Source: Gamarada debralockiae
Taxonomy: Eukaryota; Ascomycota; Leotiomycetes; Helotiales; Hyphodiscaceae
Assembly (NCBI GenBank): GCA_002803225.1
Contig: NXFV01000983.1
Location: 1-27,566 of the forward strand
Length of the DNA stretch: 27,566 nt
Direction of reading: 5' to 3'
Shown here: positions 9,317 to 22,657 of the stretch, piece by piece
Layout: each line of letters opens with the position of its first letter
How positions within the stretch are numbered: position 1 is the first letter of the stretch
Translations under genes and position numbers: made by a program
Notes under the pieces: model-generated
What the model was told of the DNA's origin: nothing
Database searches by the model: none
The model's input: the letters and a program-made list of their open reading frames with translations, nothing else

Positions 9317-12300
9317 ATGAGCCAATACGTCAACGAGCCAATTGCTGTTGTCGGCAGTGCTTGCCGATTTCCTGGTGGAGCATCCTCCCCATCCAAACTT
9401 TGGAAACTCCTCGAGAAGCCTCGCGATGTCTTGTGCCGCATCGACCGTTTCAAGGCTGAAAGCTACTACCACGTTGATGGCCACCACCACGGTTCATCCA
9501 ACGTTTTGGATGCTTATCTGCTTGAAGAGGACACCCGCACATTCGACCCTCAATTCTTCAGCATTCAAGCCGGCGAGGCTGAATCGATAGATCCTCAGCA
9601 GCGTGTCTTGCTCGAAACCGTCTACGAGGGTATCGAGTCCGCTGGTATGACCATCGAGAGCTTGCAAAACTCCCCAACTGCCGTCTATGTTGGCGTCATG
9701 TGCGATGACTACAACGGAATCGCCTACCATGATGGCGAGGCCATTCCGAAATACGCTGCAACCGGTACTGCCCGCAGTATCATGTCTAACCGAATTTCCT
9801 ACTTCTTTAACTGGAACGGACCCTCGATGACCATTGATACCGCCTGCTCTTCGTCTCTTGTCGCTGTCCACCAGGCAGTCCAAGTTTTGCGAAGCGGCGA
9901 GTCTCGTGTTGCAGTTGCTGCTGGCACGAACCTGATTTTTGGTCCCAGTAAGCGATTCTCTAGTACACATGATCTTTCACTTACTAATCTCGTACTCTAG
10001 AAATGTTCGTTGCTGAGAGCAACCTCAACATGCTGTCACCGGACAGCAGATCCCGCATGTGGGATGCCGGAGCGAACGGCTACGCTCGTGGCGAAGGTGT
10101 TGCATCCGTTGTGCTGAAAACCCTCAGCCAAGCTATTGCGGACGGCGACAACATCGAGTGCATTATTCGTGAAACTGGTGTCAACCAAGACGGTCGAACT
10201 CCCGGTATCACCATGCCCAGCTCAACCGCCCAAGCTGCTTTAATCCGCTCGACTTACGCTAAAGCTGGTTTGGACCTCAAGAAGAAGTCCGACAGGTGCC
10301 AATACTTCGAGGCGCACGGCACAGGAACCAAGGCAGGTGATCCACAAGAAGCTGGAGCCATCTACAAGGCATTCTTTGCTGAAACTGGCTGCACCGATGC
10401 GGATGACATCCTTCACGTCGGTTCCATCAAGACTGTCATTGGCCACACTGAGGGTACCGCCGGTCTTGCTGGCCTCCTCAAGGCTTCCCTGGCTATTCAG
10501 AACAAGACTATTCCACCCAACATGCTCTTCACGACTCTCAACCCTGATCTTGAGCCATTCTACGACCACCTCAAGGTCCCAACCCAAACTGTGGCCTGGC
10601 CCGAGCTTCCTGAGGGAACTCCTCGCCGTGTCAGTGTCAACAGCTTCGGTTTCGGTGGAACCAACGCCCACGCCATCGTCGAAAGCTACGAACCGGCTGA
10701 GAAAGTTGCTACTGTCTCATCCGATCCAGTCGCCATTCCTTTCACCTTCTCCGCTCCTAACGAGAAGGCCCTCACGATCCAACTGAACACTTACCTCGCT
10801 TACTTGGCCGAAAACAAGGACATCGACCTGAACGCAGTTGCCTGGACTCTGGCTAAGCGATCAGCATTCAACTACCGAGTTGCATTCTCCGCCATCACTG
10901 GCGACAAGCTTGCTGAGAAGATTGAGGCCAAGCTCGACGCCAAGAAATCTGGCAACACTCCAGTTGGCACTCGCCCAATCAAGGATGGTCAAGGCATTCT
11001 CGGTGTCTTCACTGGACAAGGTGCTCAATGGGCCGCAATGGGACGCGAGTTGATTCTTTCCTCTTCCGTTGTCGAGAGCATCATCGATGAGCTTGAGCAA
11101 TCTCTGGCAGAGCTCCCAGCCACCGAGCGTCCTTCCTGGTCACTCAAAGAAGAGATGCTCAAGCAAGGCAAGGAATCTCGCATTGCTGAGGGTCTGATGT
11201 CTCAACCTCTCTGCACCGCTGTTCAAGTCGTACTGGTCAACCTCCTTCGCAAGGCTGGCATCACATTCGAATCCGTCGTCGGCCACTCTTCTGGTGAGAT
11301 CGGTGCTGCTTACGCCGCTGGTTACATCAGTGCTCGCGACGCCATCCGCATTGCCTACTTCCGAGGTTACTATGCCAATCTCGCAAAGGGACCCAACGGC
11401 GAGAACGGATCTATGCTTGCAGCCGGAACTTCTTTAGAAGACGCCAACGAACTTTGCTCGCTCGAGTCGCTCGAGGGCAGAATCCAAGTTGCAGCAAGCA
11501 ACTCCTCCTCCAGTGTCACTCTTTCCGGTGATGACTCTGCTATCGAGGAGGCTTTGGAGATCTTGAAGGATGAGCAAAAGTTCGCCAGACAGCTCAAGGT
11601 CGACACTGCTTACCACTCTCACCATATGAAGCCTTGCTCTGAGGCTTATACGCAGTCATTGAAGGACTGCAAGATCCAGATCAACACTCCAACTGAGGGC
11701 TGCACCTGGTTCTCTTCCGTCTTTGGCGGCAAGGTTCCCGATACCGCCGATGGACTCGACAGCGTTTACTGGATGAAGAACATGCTTCAACCTGTCTTGT
11801 TCTCCCAAGCTCTTACTGCAGCGCTTGCAGACAACGGGGCTCCAGCTATCGCTATGGAAGTCGGCCCACACCCAGCTCTCAAGGGTCCTGCCACTGCAAC
11901 AATCGAAGAAGTTCTTGGGCACAGCGTTCCATATGCTGGAACTCTTAGCCGTAACGGAAACGATATTGAGGCTTTCGCTGATGCTTTGGGCTTCCTCTGG
12001 ACTTGCTTTGACACATCCACCGTCAACTTCGCCGCTTTCGACCAATACTTCAGCAACGACGCTACTGCTCAAAAGTCGCTCCTGAAGACCATCCCAAGAT
12101 ACACCTGGGACCACGATCGCGTTTACTTCTACGAGTCTCGCACATCCAGAGTCCAGCGCCAGCGCAAGGACCCAACACACGAACTTCTCGGCGTTCGCAT
12201 GGATGACGAAGTTGAAGGCGAGTACAGATGGCGAAACTACATCAAGCCAGCTGAGATCCCTTATCTCTCTGGACACATCATCCAAGGCCAAATGCTCTTC

Positions 12301-15300
12301 CCAGCTGCTGGCTTTGCTGTTATGGCAATTGAAGCATCCAAGCTTCTTGCGGCCACGGATGAGGTTGAGTTGATCGAACTCCACAATTTCAGATGCCACC
12401 GCGCTTTGGCCTTCCCCGACGAGGCTGCCGGCGTCGAAACCCTTTTCACCCTCTCGAACATCACAAAGGGCGACGGTGTCATCACTGCCAACTTCATGTG
12501 CGACGCTGCCTTAAACAAGGAAGGAAGCCTTGCATCCATGTCCAACGGACAATTGGTCCTCCGCCTTGGAGAGCCATCCGTGTCTGCTCTCCCAGACAGG
12601 ACCCCAGCCGCATTCGAGCTCAAGGAAGTTGATGTTGACGTCTTCTACACCAGCTTGGCTGCTCTTGGATACAACTACAATGGCATCTTGCAAGGCATCT
12701 CAACCTTGTCGCGAGCAACCGACATCTCATCCGGATCAATCTACATTCCTGATGACAACCAAGAGGATTGCCCATACATCATCCACCCCGCCACCCTCGA
12801 TGTTGGATTCCAGGCTCTTTTCGGAGCCATTGGCACTCCAGGTGATGGACGTCTCTGGACTCTCCACGTGCCAACCCTTATAGAGAGAATAAAGATCAAC
12901 CCTCGTGCATTCAAAGCTGGTGCCGCACTTGGCGTTGAGCTTCCTTTCGACTCCAACCTCGCGGAAGCCCCCGCCGGGTTCCGCGGATTCACCGGTGATG
13001 TTGCCATCTACGATGAGAGTGGAAAGCACTGCCTTGTTTCCGTTGAGAGACTCAGTGTTTCTCCTCTCGGTCAACCCACCAAAGCCGATGACCGCCCAAT
13101 CTTCGGTGAGACTTCCTGGATGGAGGCTGAGCCAAACTGTGCGATCGGATTCCAAGAATGGGTCGAGACCGATGTCCAGACGCGCCTTGGTGCTATCATC
13201 GACCGTGCTTGCTTCTTCTACCTGAAGCAAGCGTACCAAACCATCACTCCAGCTGAACGCGAGGCATGCGACTTCCATCGCAAGGCTGTCTTGAACTGGG
13301 CCGAGCACCTTGTCGACCTCACCTCCCGTGGAGTCCACCCTCACCTCAAGAAGGAGTGGATGGATGATACTGAGGAGACTCTCAGACCAAAGATGCTGGA
13401 AATGGCTGTGGATTACCCTGATATGGAGAAGTTGATGTTCATCGGCGATCGATTGCTTCCTTTCGTTCGAGGTGAACTCAGTCTGCTGGAAGAAATCAGA
13501 GTCCACGACCTGCTCGACTGGCTCTACAAGGGCTCTGAGGGTACCACCGAATACAATACATACACCGGATACCTCGTCAAGCAACTTGCACACCGCTTCC
13601 CATACATGAACATTTTGGAGGTTGGTGCTGGTACCGGATCCGCCACTGAGGCCGTTCTCGGCGAAATCGGTCACAGCTACTCCTCCTATACTTTCACCGA
13701 CATTTCAGCCGGATTTTTCCCCGATGCTGCCAATCTTTTCAAGGAACACGTTGACACCAACGGCATGAGCTTCAAGGTCCTTGATATTGAGAAGGAGCCA
13801 AAGGCACAAGGATTCGAAGAAGGCAAATACGACCTGATCGTTGCTTGCAACGTTCTCCACGCCACTAGATTCCTCGACGAGACCGTTAGGAACTCCCGCA
13901 AGCTGTTGAGAGCTGGTGGTTACCTTGTGCTCATGGAAATCACCGATGTCGACTGGCTTCGAACTGGTTTCATGCTTTCCGGTATGCATGGATGGTGGGC
14001 TGGAGCCGAAGATGGTCGCCCATACACCCCTATCGTCAACCAGGATCGATGGGATGGTGTCTTCCGCCGCAACGGATTCTCTGGCATTGATACTGCTACC
14101 CCATCCTCCAAGTCTTTCATGGCTCCTTTCTCAGTTATGGTCACTCAGGCTGTTGACACCCAAATGGAGATCATCCGCAAGCCTCTCGCAGCTGCTCCCA
14201 CTAAGCCAGTGGTTGAAAACTTGCTCATCATCGGTGGCCAAGAAGCATCCACTTGCGATCTGGCTGAAGAGATCGAGAATCTTGTCAAGCCATTCGCTGG
14301 CAATGTTTCTCAGATTGACAGCATCGAAGAATTGGATGTCGACAACTTCAATGCAGCCACGTCAGTTCTTTGCTTGACTGAGCTCGACAAGCCATTCTTC
14401 AAGGGTCTCACTGAGGAGAGACACCTAGCTCTCCAGACATTGATGGACCAGGGAAGAAACATCCTCTGGGTTGTCCAAGGGGCCCAGGGTGAGAACCCCT
14501 ACTCACGAATGATCTTCGGTCTTGCTCGCTGCTTGGTTTGTGAGCGTCGCGAGGGTCTCACCATGCAAATTATTGACATTGCTCACGATGATGAACCTGA
14601 AGCCGCCATGATCGCCGAAACACTCATTCGCATGCATGTTGCCGACTCCTGGAAGAAACTGGACAAGCCTTACGACCCGCTATGGACATTGGAGCGAGAG
14701 ATCCATGTTTCCAAGGGAGTCGTGCAGATTCCTCGATACCAACCAGCCAAGGTACTCGAGACCAGATACAACGCCAGCAGACGCCAGATCAAGACTCTTG
14801 AGCCCCTCAGCAGTACTACCGTCGAAATCACTTCTGATGGCTCTTCATACGAAGTTGAGGAGCACCTCCCAGCTGTTTGGGATTTCGAAGCCGCTCAGGA
14901 TGCTAGCTTGACAACAATCCAGGTGAAACGATCTGTTCTGACTGCCGTCAAAGTCAAATCGGTTGGATGCCTCTTCCTCGTCATTGGTGAAGATGCCAAG
15001 ACCCACAAGAAGTTCCTCGCATTGTCCGAGAAGCAGCGATCTGTTGTGTCTGTGCCAAAGACTTGGGCAGTTCCTTGTGAGGTCTCTGAGGAGCATGAGG
15101 CTAGCCTCCTCCTCGCAGCTGCTGACGAGCTCCTTGCCGATGCCATCCTGGGCAAGGCTACTGGCAGCTTTCTCATTCACGAGCCAACCACCACTCTCGC
15201 ACAAGTTTTGAGCCGCAAGGCTGCCGAGAAGAAGGCTTCCATTGCTTTCACCACTACTAAATCTGAGAACGCCTCTTTCGGTTTCATCCACAAGGGCACT

Positions 15301-18300
15301 TCTCAAACTGCCATCGCTTCCTACATCCCCAAGGGTGTCACTTCCTTCGTCAATCTCGCCACCTCAGTCGATGCTGATAGCACTGGAGCTCGCATTGCTC
15401 GCCAGCTCCCTGGAAGCTGCAAGTCCAAGACCGCCAGCGCCTTCTTCAGCACCGCCGGCTTCAGCACTGATTCATCCAAAGACCTTTCAAAGGTTCTCGG
15501 CAGCTGTGTCGCTCAGTTCACAGCAACTGGCGCGACCACTGCACCAGAAAGCATCGCTTTGAAGGACGTCACGGACTGCCGCACTAGCAACGAGTGCCGC
15601 CGCACTATCAACTGGGCTGCCGATGCCTTCGTTCCAGTCAACCAAATCGTCGCTGAGCACAAGGTCACTCTTCGTGACGACAAGACGTATTGGCTCATCG
15701 GTGCAACTGGTGAGCTTGGTCTATCAATCGTGAAATGGATGGTCGACCGTGGCGCCAAGTACATTGTCCTCACATCTAGAAACCCCAATGTCGACCAAGG
15801 TTGGTTGGACACCATCACTGCTCGCGGCGCAACTGTCAAGGTCTGGGCCAGCGATATCTGCAGCCGATCCTCAATGAGGAAGGCCTACAAGCAGATCTGC
15901 GACACACTTCCTCCGATTGCTGGTGTCGCCAACGCTGCAATGGTCCTTTCCGATGGCCTGTACTCAAACATCTCTTATGAGGAGTTCGCCAAGACTCTCA
16001 AGCCAAAGATCGACGGTACCATCCACCTCGATGAGCTGTTCCCAAAGAACACCCTCGACTTCTTCATCATCTTCTCTTCCCTCACCTATGTCACCGGAAA
16101 CGTTGGTCAAACTCCCTATGCCGCAGCAAACGCCTTCATGGTCAGTTTGGCAGAGGGACGCAGAAGGCGAGGCCTTGCCGCATCCGTCATGTCCTTTGCC
16201 GGCATCTTCGGTGTTGGATATATCGCACGGACAGACAGCAGCATCCACGACAAGCTTAGCGCCCTGGGTTACGCCCATATTTCAGAATGGGATTACCAAC
16301 AATTCTTCGCCGAGGCTGTCATCGCTGGTCACCCAAGCTCCGGCCGCAACTTCGAGATCTCCAACAGTGTCATGGCCTTCGACCCCGAGAGAGATGCCGA
16401 CCTCCCTTCCTGGCTCAACATTCCTCGATTCGCCAAGTTCAAGGTGATCAAGGCCAACTCAACTGCTGAAAAGTCTGATAAGAAGACCGTTTCTACTCGC
16501 GCTCTTTTGAAGGAGGCAACAACTGAGGAGGCCGTCCGAGAAGTTCTCCTTGGTAAGTTTCATTTCATCCTACATATTGACGTTTCTAACACAAAATAGA
16601 GGGATTCCTTGCCACGCTCTACCAGAAGCTCAACATGCTTCCCGAGGACAACGGCATCACTCCCGAATCGTCTCTCGTTGAACTCGGAATTGACTCGCTG
16701 GTCGCTGTTGACATGAGATCTTGGTTCCACAGCGAGCTCGAGGTCGACATGCCAGTTCTTAAGATCTTGGGTGGTGCAACAGTCGCCGCTATGGTTGATG
16801 ATTGCTTCACTCGTCTTCCACGAGACATGATCCCAAAGTTCAAGGAGGAAAAGGTCGAGGACAAGGTGGAAGAAAAGAAGGAAGAGACAGCCAAGGACGA
16901 GATAAGTGATCAGTGGGAGGAAGCCTCCTCGGAGTCATCGTCTGTGGTCATAGTGTCGTCGCAAGACTCACTCCAAGGTACCACAACTCCTCCAACTTCC
17001 CAAGGGTCACTCGCTGAGGAAAAGGTTGATCTCGCCGCCGTTAAACCCATGCCTACTTTTGAAAAGACCGAAAGAATGGCTTATGGTTCGTCGCAATTCT
17101 GGTTCCTTTCCCAATATCTCGAGGACCGAACGCCCTTCAATATACAATTCACTTGCTCGCTGAAAGGATCCGTTAACGTTGGCCGAATGGAGCGCGCCGT
17201 CGAGGCTCTCGGCAAGCGACACGAATCATTCAGAACTGCTTTCTACGCCAATCCCGACCGATTGAACGAGCCAACACAAGGAGTTATGGCCAACTCTCAA
17301 CTCCATCTCGAATCAAAAAAGATCAAGAGCATCGGTGAGGTCGAAGAGAATGCCCAAGAGTTCAGGGATCATGTCTTCGACCTTGAACGCGGAGAAGTCA
17401 TCCGAGCGCTTCTCATGTCGCTCAACCCAAAGACTCACTTTATGGTTTTTGGATTCCACCATATTGCAATTGACGGATATGGTTTCAACCTTTTCCTCTC
17501 AGAGCTCAATGCTCTCTACAATGAGCAGAAGCTTCCACCTGTCAAGGTACAATTCTCGGACTTCGCTAAGAAGCAACGAGAGGAGGTCGAAAACGGCTCC
17601 ATGTCAAAGGAACTCCAATACTGGAAGCAAATCTTCACCACGATTCCAGCCCCTCTTCCGCTTTTCCCAATGGCCAAGGTCAACTCCCGCCTGGTCATGA
17701 CCAGCTATGAACAGGAAGAATCCGAGGAGATTGCTTTCGACAAAAAGACCTTGACTCAAATCATGGAACTCTGCAGACAGACTGGAGCAACCAAGTTCCA
17801 TTTCTTCCTTGCTTGCTTGAAGATCTTCCTCTTCCGCTACCTGGACGTCGATGATCTCTGCATTGGATTGGCAGACGCTAACCGAGGCGACGCTGAGACT
17901 GATCTCACTATGGGATATCTCCTCAACTTGCTTCCTCTCCGATTCAAGAGAGAAGACAAGCAAGACTTTGCTGCCGCAGTCAAGGAGGCTCGCGAAACCT
18001 CCCACGCCGCACTAGCGCATTCCAGAGTCCCCTTCGACATCCTCCTCGACCATCTCGACATTCCCCGCTCCGCTACCAGCACTCCTCTCTTCCAAGTCTT
18101 CATGGATTACCGCCAAATCAACACCACTATGCCACTTCTCGGAGCCCAGTCTTTTGGAAAGCAGCTTCCAGGCAGAGTTGGCTACGACCTTGTCTTGGAT
18201 ATCACCGACCTCTCTAGCCATGAGCTCAGAGTCAACTTCAAAACACAGAAGAAGCTTTACTCCAAAAGCAGCGCGAACATTCTCTTGAAGAGTTTCTTGC

Positions 18301-21297
18301 AGCTTGTCAAGTCAATCGCCTCGAACGCAAAGGTCCAATTGGACAAAGTCCCTATTTACAACGCTCCAGATGTGAAGACAGCGATCGAACTTGGCCGTGG
18401 TAGGTCGAACGACAATCTTTCCGAATTCCTTTACTAATAGGACAACAGGTCCCTCCATTCCTCGAGCCTGGCCAGTCACCATGTCTCACCGCATTGAGGA
18501 GATGAGCATCGCCAACGCCAACAATGTCGCACTCAAGGATGGTGTTGGAAGCTTCTACACCTACGCTGCGATGAGCAAGCGAGTTGATGCTGTTGCTTCA
18601 GCTCTCACTGCCGGAGGCGCAAAGGAAGGTTCCCTCGTGGCTGTCTTCCAAGAACCTACCGCCGACTGGATCATCTCACTCCAGGCTCTCTGGAAGGTTG
18701 GCGGAGTCTATGTTCCTCTTGAGCTCCGCAACGGCCTCACGCGACTTGCTATGATTGTCGCAGATGCCAAACCTGATGCTGTTCTCTGCCACGCAGCGAC
18801 ATCCGCAGATGTCTCCGAGTTGAACCCGGGATCTGCAAGCATCATCAACGTCACTGAAGTCGCCAACATCGAGACGACTGTCTCCTCTAAGGCAACGCCA
18901 CAGTCTCCCGCCATGGTCCTCTACTCTAGCGGAACGACCGGTACACCAAAGGGCATAGTCATCCCTCACTATTCTCTTCGCAACTACACCGAAGTTACCT
19001 GCGAAAAATATGGGATCGCCAAAGAAAACATCCTGCAACAATCCGCCTACAGTTTCGATCTCGCCATCTCCGAAGTCCTCTTCGCACTCGGCAATGGAGG
19101 AAGTCTCTACGTCGCATCAGTGACGCAGCGAATGGATCCCGTTAAAATCACCGACATCATCGCCAAGGAAAACATCACTTTCACTATCGCAACTCCCTCA
19201 GAGTACTCCGCATGGATTCGATTCGGCGCAGAGACTCTTGCAGGTTCCAACTGGAAGACTGCCGAGATTACCGGAGAAGCTTTCACCTCCGAGCTTACCC
19301 TCAAGTTCAGGTCTTTGAAGAAGTCTGACTTTCGCCTCATTAACTTCTATGGGCCTGCCGAGATCACAAAATCTTGCCATGCCGGTGTGATCGACTACAA
19401 CTCCGATGAGCCCATCACTATTGGATATACCCTACCCAACTACCAATGCTATATCATGGATAGAAACTTGGAACCTGTCCCAATTGGTGTCAGTGGTGAG
19501 ATCGTCATCGGTGGTGCAGGTGTCGCAATGGGATACCTCAACAACGAAAAGCTTACCAACAGGCACTTCGTTCCCAACACTTATGCTCCAACAGCAGAGT
19601 GGCCAAACCTGTACCGAACTGGTGATCAAGGTCGTCAACTCCCTGACGGATCAGTGGTCTATGAGGGAAGAATCGCAGGTGATTCCCAGATTAAGCTTCG
19701 CGGAATCAGAATCGAGTTGAAGGATATCGAAGCCACCATCGTCAAAGTCTCAGAGGGCACCATCTACAAGGCCGTTGCATCCGTTCGCGGCGACCCAGGC
19801 TCTGAGTACATTGTCGCTCACGCCGAGTTCGCTGGATCTTTCCCTGAGGACCAGAAGGACCAGTACTTGTCTGGCCTCCTGGCGTGTCTGCCTCTCCCCA
19901 AGTACATGTGCCCAGCTATGATCATCCCCTTGGAGGCAATCCCGCTCAATAGCCACGCCAAGGTTGACAGACGTGCTGTCAAGGCCATCCCTCTGCCACT
20001 TCCTCAATCATCTGCTGATGATTCCGATGATGTCCTTAGCCAGACAGAGCTCGAATTGAAGGCTGTCTGGGAAAACGTCATTTCAAGGGATATCGCCGAC
20101 ACAGTTTCGATCGGCGCCAACACCGACTTCTTCCGTATCGGCGGCAGCTCCCTCCTGCTCGTCAGAGTCCAGGCCAGCATCCGAGAAGTGTTCGATGTTG
20201 TCGTTCCTATCACTGCCATGTTCGAGGCTACCACGCTTCGAGCAATGTCAGCAAAGGTTGATGCCGCGACCTCAGTTGCTGTCATCAACTGGGACAGAGA
20301 GACTTCTCTTGAAGAAGCTCTCTACAAAATCCCTTCTACTCCCAGCAAAGTACCTTCTACTGGATTGAACGTGCTCCTGACTGGTTCTACCGGTTACCTC
20401 GGACGTCGCCTCCTCAAGCAATTGGTTTCTGACGAGCGAGTCTCAAGAATCCATGCCGTCGCAATCCGAAAAGACAATCCCAAGGACATGCCCCGCGATG
20501 TCTTGAAGCAATCCGACAAGATCACCGCTTACGATGGCAACCTCGCACTCCCCATGCTCGGCCTACCAGAGTCAACATGGTCCAACCTCGGCAACATAGT
20601 CAATGTGATCATACACAGTGGTTGTGATCGATCGTTTTCCGACTACTACCAAGTTTTGCGAGCCGGCAACTTCGGCTCCACCAAGGAACTCACCAAGCTC
20701 GCTCTCGGTCGCCAGATTCCCATTCACTACATCTCCGGTAACGGTGTTCTTGACCTCGAGAACGCACCAAAGACTGGATCCGTCGCCGCAGCCAGACCAC
20801 CCACCAACGGATCCAACGGCTACAATGCCTCGAAATGGGTCAGTGAAGCATACCTCGAGAACGCACACAAAAAGCTTGGTCTTCCTGTGCACATCCACCG
20901 CATTGTTTCCGCACCAGAAGAGAACCAGAAGCCAACACCTGAAGTGCTCAAAGAGTTCTCGGACATCGCGATCGCCATTAACGCGATGCCAGACCGCAGC
21001 CGCTTGAACGGCTCTTTCGATGTGATCTACGCGCCCACACTCGCGAAGACCATCTGCGACTCAGCGATCGGCAGCGATGCTGATGTCCCGGCTCACGTGC
21101 ACTATGCTGCCGAAGCCAGACTAAAGATGGAGGAAGTGGAGGAGTATCTCGATGACAGAGATAACAGGAGAGCCGAGATGGATGTTATCGCGACACATCT
21201 CTGGGTTGGAGCAGCGAAGAAGATGGGATTGAATTACCACCTTGCAAGCCAGAATGTGGTTGTCGGTGGCCCAGGTGGATTCGCGCTGAAGCGATAA
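9317..21297 (+). CDS. Hybrid highly reducing PKS-NRPS megasynthase
   Basis: Four exons (9317-9947, 10001-16552, 16600-18399, 18449-21297) with 47-53-bp introns give 3943 residues. It should build a methylated polyketide, join it to one amino acid and release the product. Domains by residue: KS about 6-435 (C177, H316, H359); AT 545-860 (GHSSG, S640); DH 937-1240 (H969, D1144 in HPATLD); C-methyltransferase about 1290-1600 (GAGTG at 1419-1423); a long structural region without an ER, 1600-2090; KR 2105-2285 (GATGELG from 2111, Y2250, N2254); ACP with S2427; Glu/Ser-rich linker about 2475-2530; C domain 2545-2985 (HHIAIDG, H2681-G2687); A domain 3010-3440 ([11 protein letters not shown]3198 in the pocket); T with S3562; reductase-like release domain 3634-3943 (TGSTGYLG, S3757, Y3786, K3790). 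All catalytic motifs I checked are intact. The missing ER matches the divergent trans-reductase. The order is that of ACE1, tenellin and leporin synthases. The product cannot be named from sequence. Confidence 0.96.
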
Positions 21298-21711
21298 AAT
21301 ATTTTAGCTAGTTTTCCTTTGTCATTTGTCTTTTCGGAGTTTAAAAGATTTGATTTCTTGTTTCATACTAGGGCAATTGGTACATATTGCTTTGGTCGTG
21401 CGATTTAGCGGGTTGGGATAGACTTGTTTGATATGCGCTTCGGCGTTTCCTTAGAAATATATATACTTCACTGAATACTTGATCTTCGATGTTTGATCTT
21501 GTGAACGTGCCTTTGGAAAAATACCATAACAAGCACGCGGAGAGAAAGCAGCCATCTAAGTCCCATGCTCTCACTGAAACTGGACCTGAATGCAAACACA
21601 ACCCTTTGCCTGCCATAACTATTATTCTATGCTCAACGCTGAATGACATCGCGATCGTTCGCGAGCTGGCATAAACTCCACGCCGACACCACGTTTCCTT
21701 CCGAACCGGAC
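21298..21711. other. 3' flank of the PKS-NRPS gene
   Basis: Presumed 3' untranslated region and spacer, AT-rich just after the stop codon. Small open frames on both strands have no recognisable domains. No gene is called. Confidence 0.5.
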
Positions 21712-21915
21712 TGTTTTAGACGCCTGTTCAGCCGGTCGCTAGCTATAAGAGCCTGCTCATCTGTAGTATTACCTATAACCCTTCGCATATATCTACAACT
21801 TCAGGTCCTCGGCCTTCCCTAGCTCCTCGGACTTCCCCAGCTCTTCGGCCTTCTCGAGCTATTCGGTCTTCCCCAGATATCACCGTACTGTCTAGACCTT
21901 CTGGACCTATCAACA
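21712..21915. mobile_element. LTR-like repeat, copy 1 (solo or 3' LTR remnant)
   Basis: This stretch resembles the LTR at 24846-25075 in the same orientation. Shared features are a TATATCTA segment, a run of CTCGG-containing units, then AGATATCAC-GTAC-TCTAGACC, and a final CTAT-AACA end. The left boundary is uncertain: TGTT occurs at 21712 and again at 21725. Copy 2 differs by several C-to-T and G-to-A changes, as RIP would produce, plus length changes in the repeat run. No target-site duplication was found. It could be a solo LTR or the far LTR of the element whose gag remnant lies at 24.4-24.8 kb. Confidence 0.5.
21804..21875. repeat. Tandem 18-bp repeat, four units, inside the LTR-like sequence
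   Basis: Four 18-bp units at 21804, 21822, 21840 and 21858, each of the form GCTCCTCGGACTTCCCCA with a few substitutions. The second LTR copy (about 24957-25035) contains related but more degenerate CTCGGTCT units, which supports common origin. Confidence 0.75.
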
Positions 21916-22548
21916 GTTTCGACTGAACAAGGGTTGTGTTCCTTCGAGGCGCTTCGGGGGGCTCATTCAATGTGGCGTTCCATCATGCAATGTGACGGCG
22001 TGGCGGCAAAAGTCCGAACATGGCAATGATGACAAAACACGTTGCAAATCCAAATTAATTGAGCCTCTGTCAAGGATTTCAAATTAAACGCTACAAGACA
22101 ATTGAGCTTCGTTTAAAGTGAAATAATGTAACCTGAAAAGCAAAGGCTTTCTGATTCAGCAGCAAGATTCAAGTGAAGCCATTGACTTTGAAATTGTGTG
22201 GCGCGGAAACGTCGCTTAAGCGCCCTGGGCTTGTTGCTTATCTTAGAGGGAAAGCCTCCAGTGGTCGTGAAATTGCGCTGTTCGTCTGACCGTTTCGCCA
22301 CCCCCGTGCGTGGCATCGTTATGTCTGGGAGAGAATCTGCCCCAAGGAATGCTCACGGCTGCGAAACTGACCCTTCCGCAGCATCGCTTGCCGCGATGTC
22401 TTGGCCTTCCTACAGGAGCTCGTCCAGAAGAAGATACGTCCGCTATCACTCGTCGATTTGGGGCGTCTAATAGTAGATCCCGGGACTAAGGATCTTGGAG
22501 CCAAGAGAGTGGGTCGGTTGGCCTGAAGGAGCATAATATCTTAGCGTC

Positions 22549-22626
22549 GAGGATGTTAAATACTTGGTGTGTCAGACCTTCTGTCCCGCAAGTCAGATCT
22601 GATCAACTTCGCGTGGAGGATGTTAA
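22549..22626 (+). promoter_or_regulatory. Direct repeat of an 11-bp motif upstream of the methyltransferase-like gene
   Basis: GAGGATGTTAA occurs at 22549-22559 and again, in the same orientation, at 22616-22626, each preceded by a GCG trinucleotide (GCGTC and GCGTG). The second copy lies 26 bp upstream of the TATA box. Two identical copies in a promoter suggest a regulator binding site, but I cannot assign a factor. Confidence 0.4.
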
Positions 22627-22651
22627 CATCTCGGCTTAGAGGACCGTCTGC

Positions 22652-22657
22652 TATAAA
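22652..22657 (+). promoter_or_regulatory. TATA box of the methyltransferase-like gene
   Basis: TATAAA lies 114 bp upstream of the ATG and is followed by a C/T-rich leader (22680-22740), the usual arrangement of a fungal core promoter. It supports an intact, expressible gene. Confidence 0.6.

Noticed and set aside
12736..13674. 312-codon minus-strand frame inside the PKS-NRPS gene
   Set aside because: Antisense shadow of the dehydratase-to-methyltransferase coding region; it follows from codon bias of the sense strand.
14100..15650. An embedded enoyl reductase domain in the megasynthase
   Set aside because: The region between the C-methyltransferase and KR lacks an ER nucleotide-binding motif; it looks like the structural/degenerate segment usual in this family.
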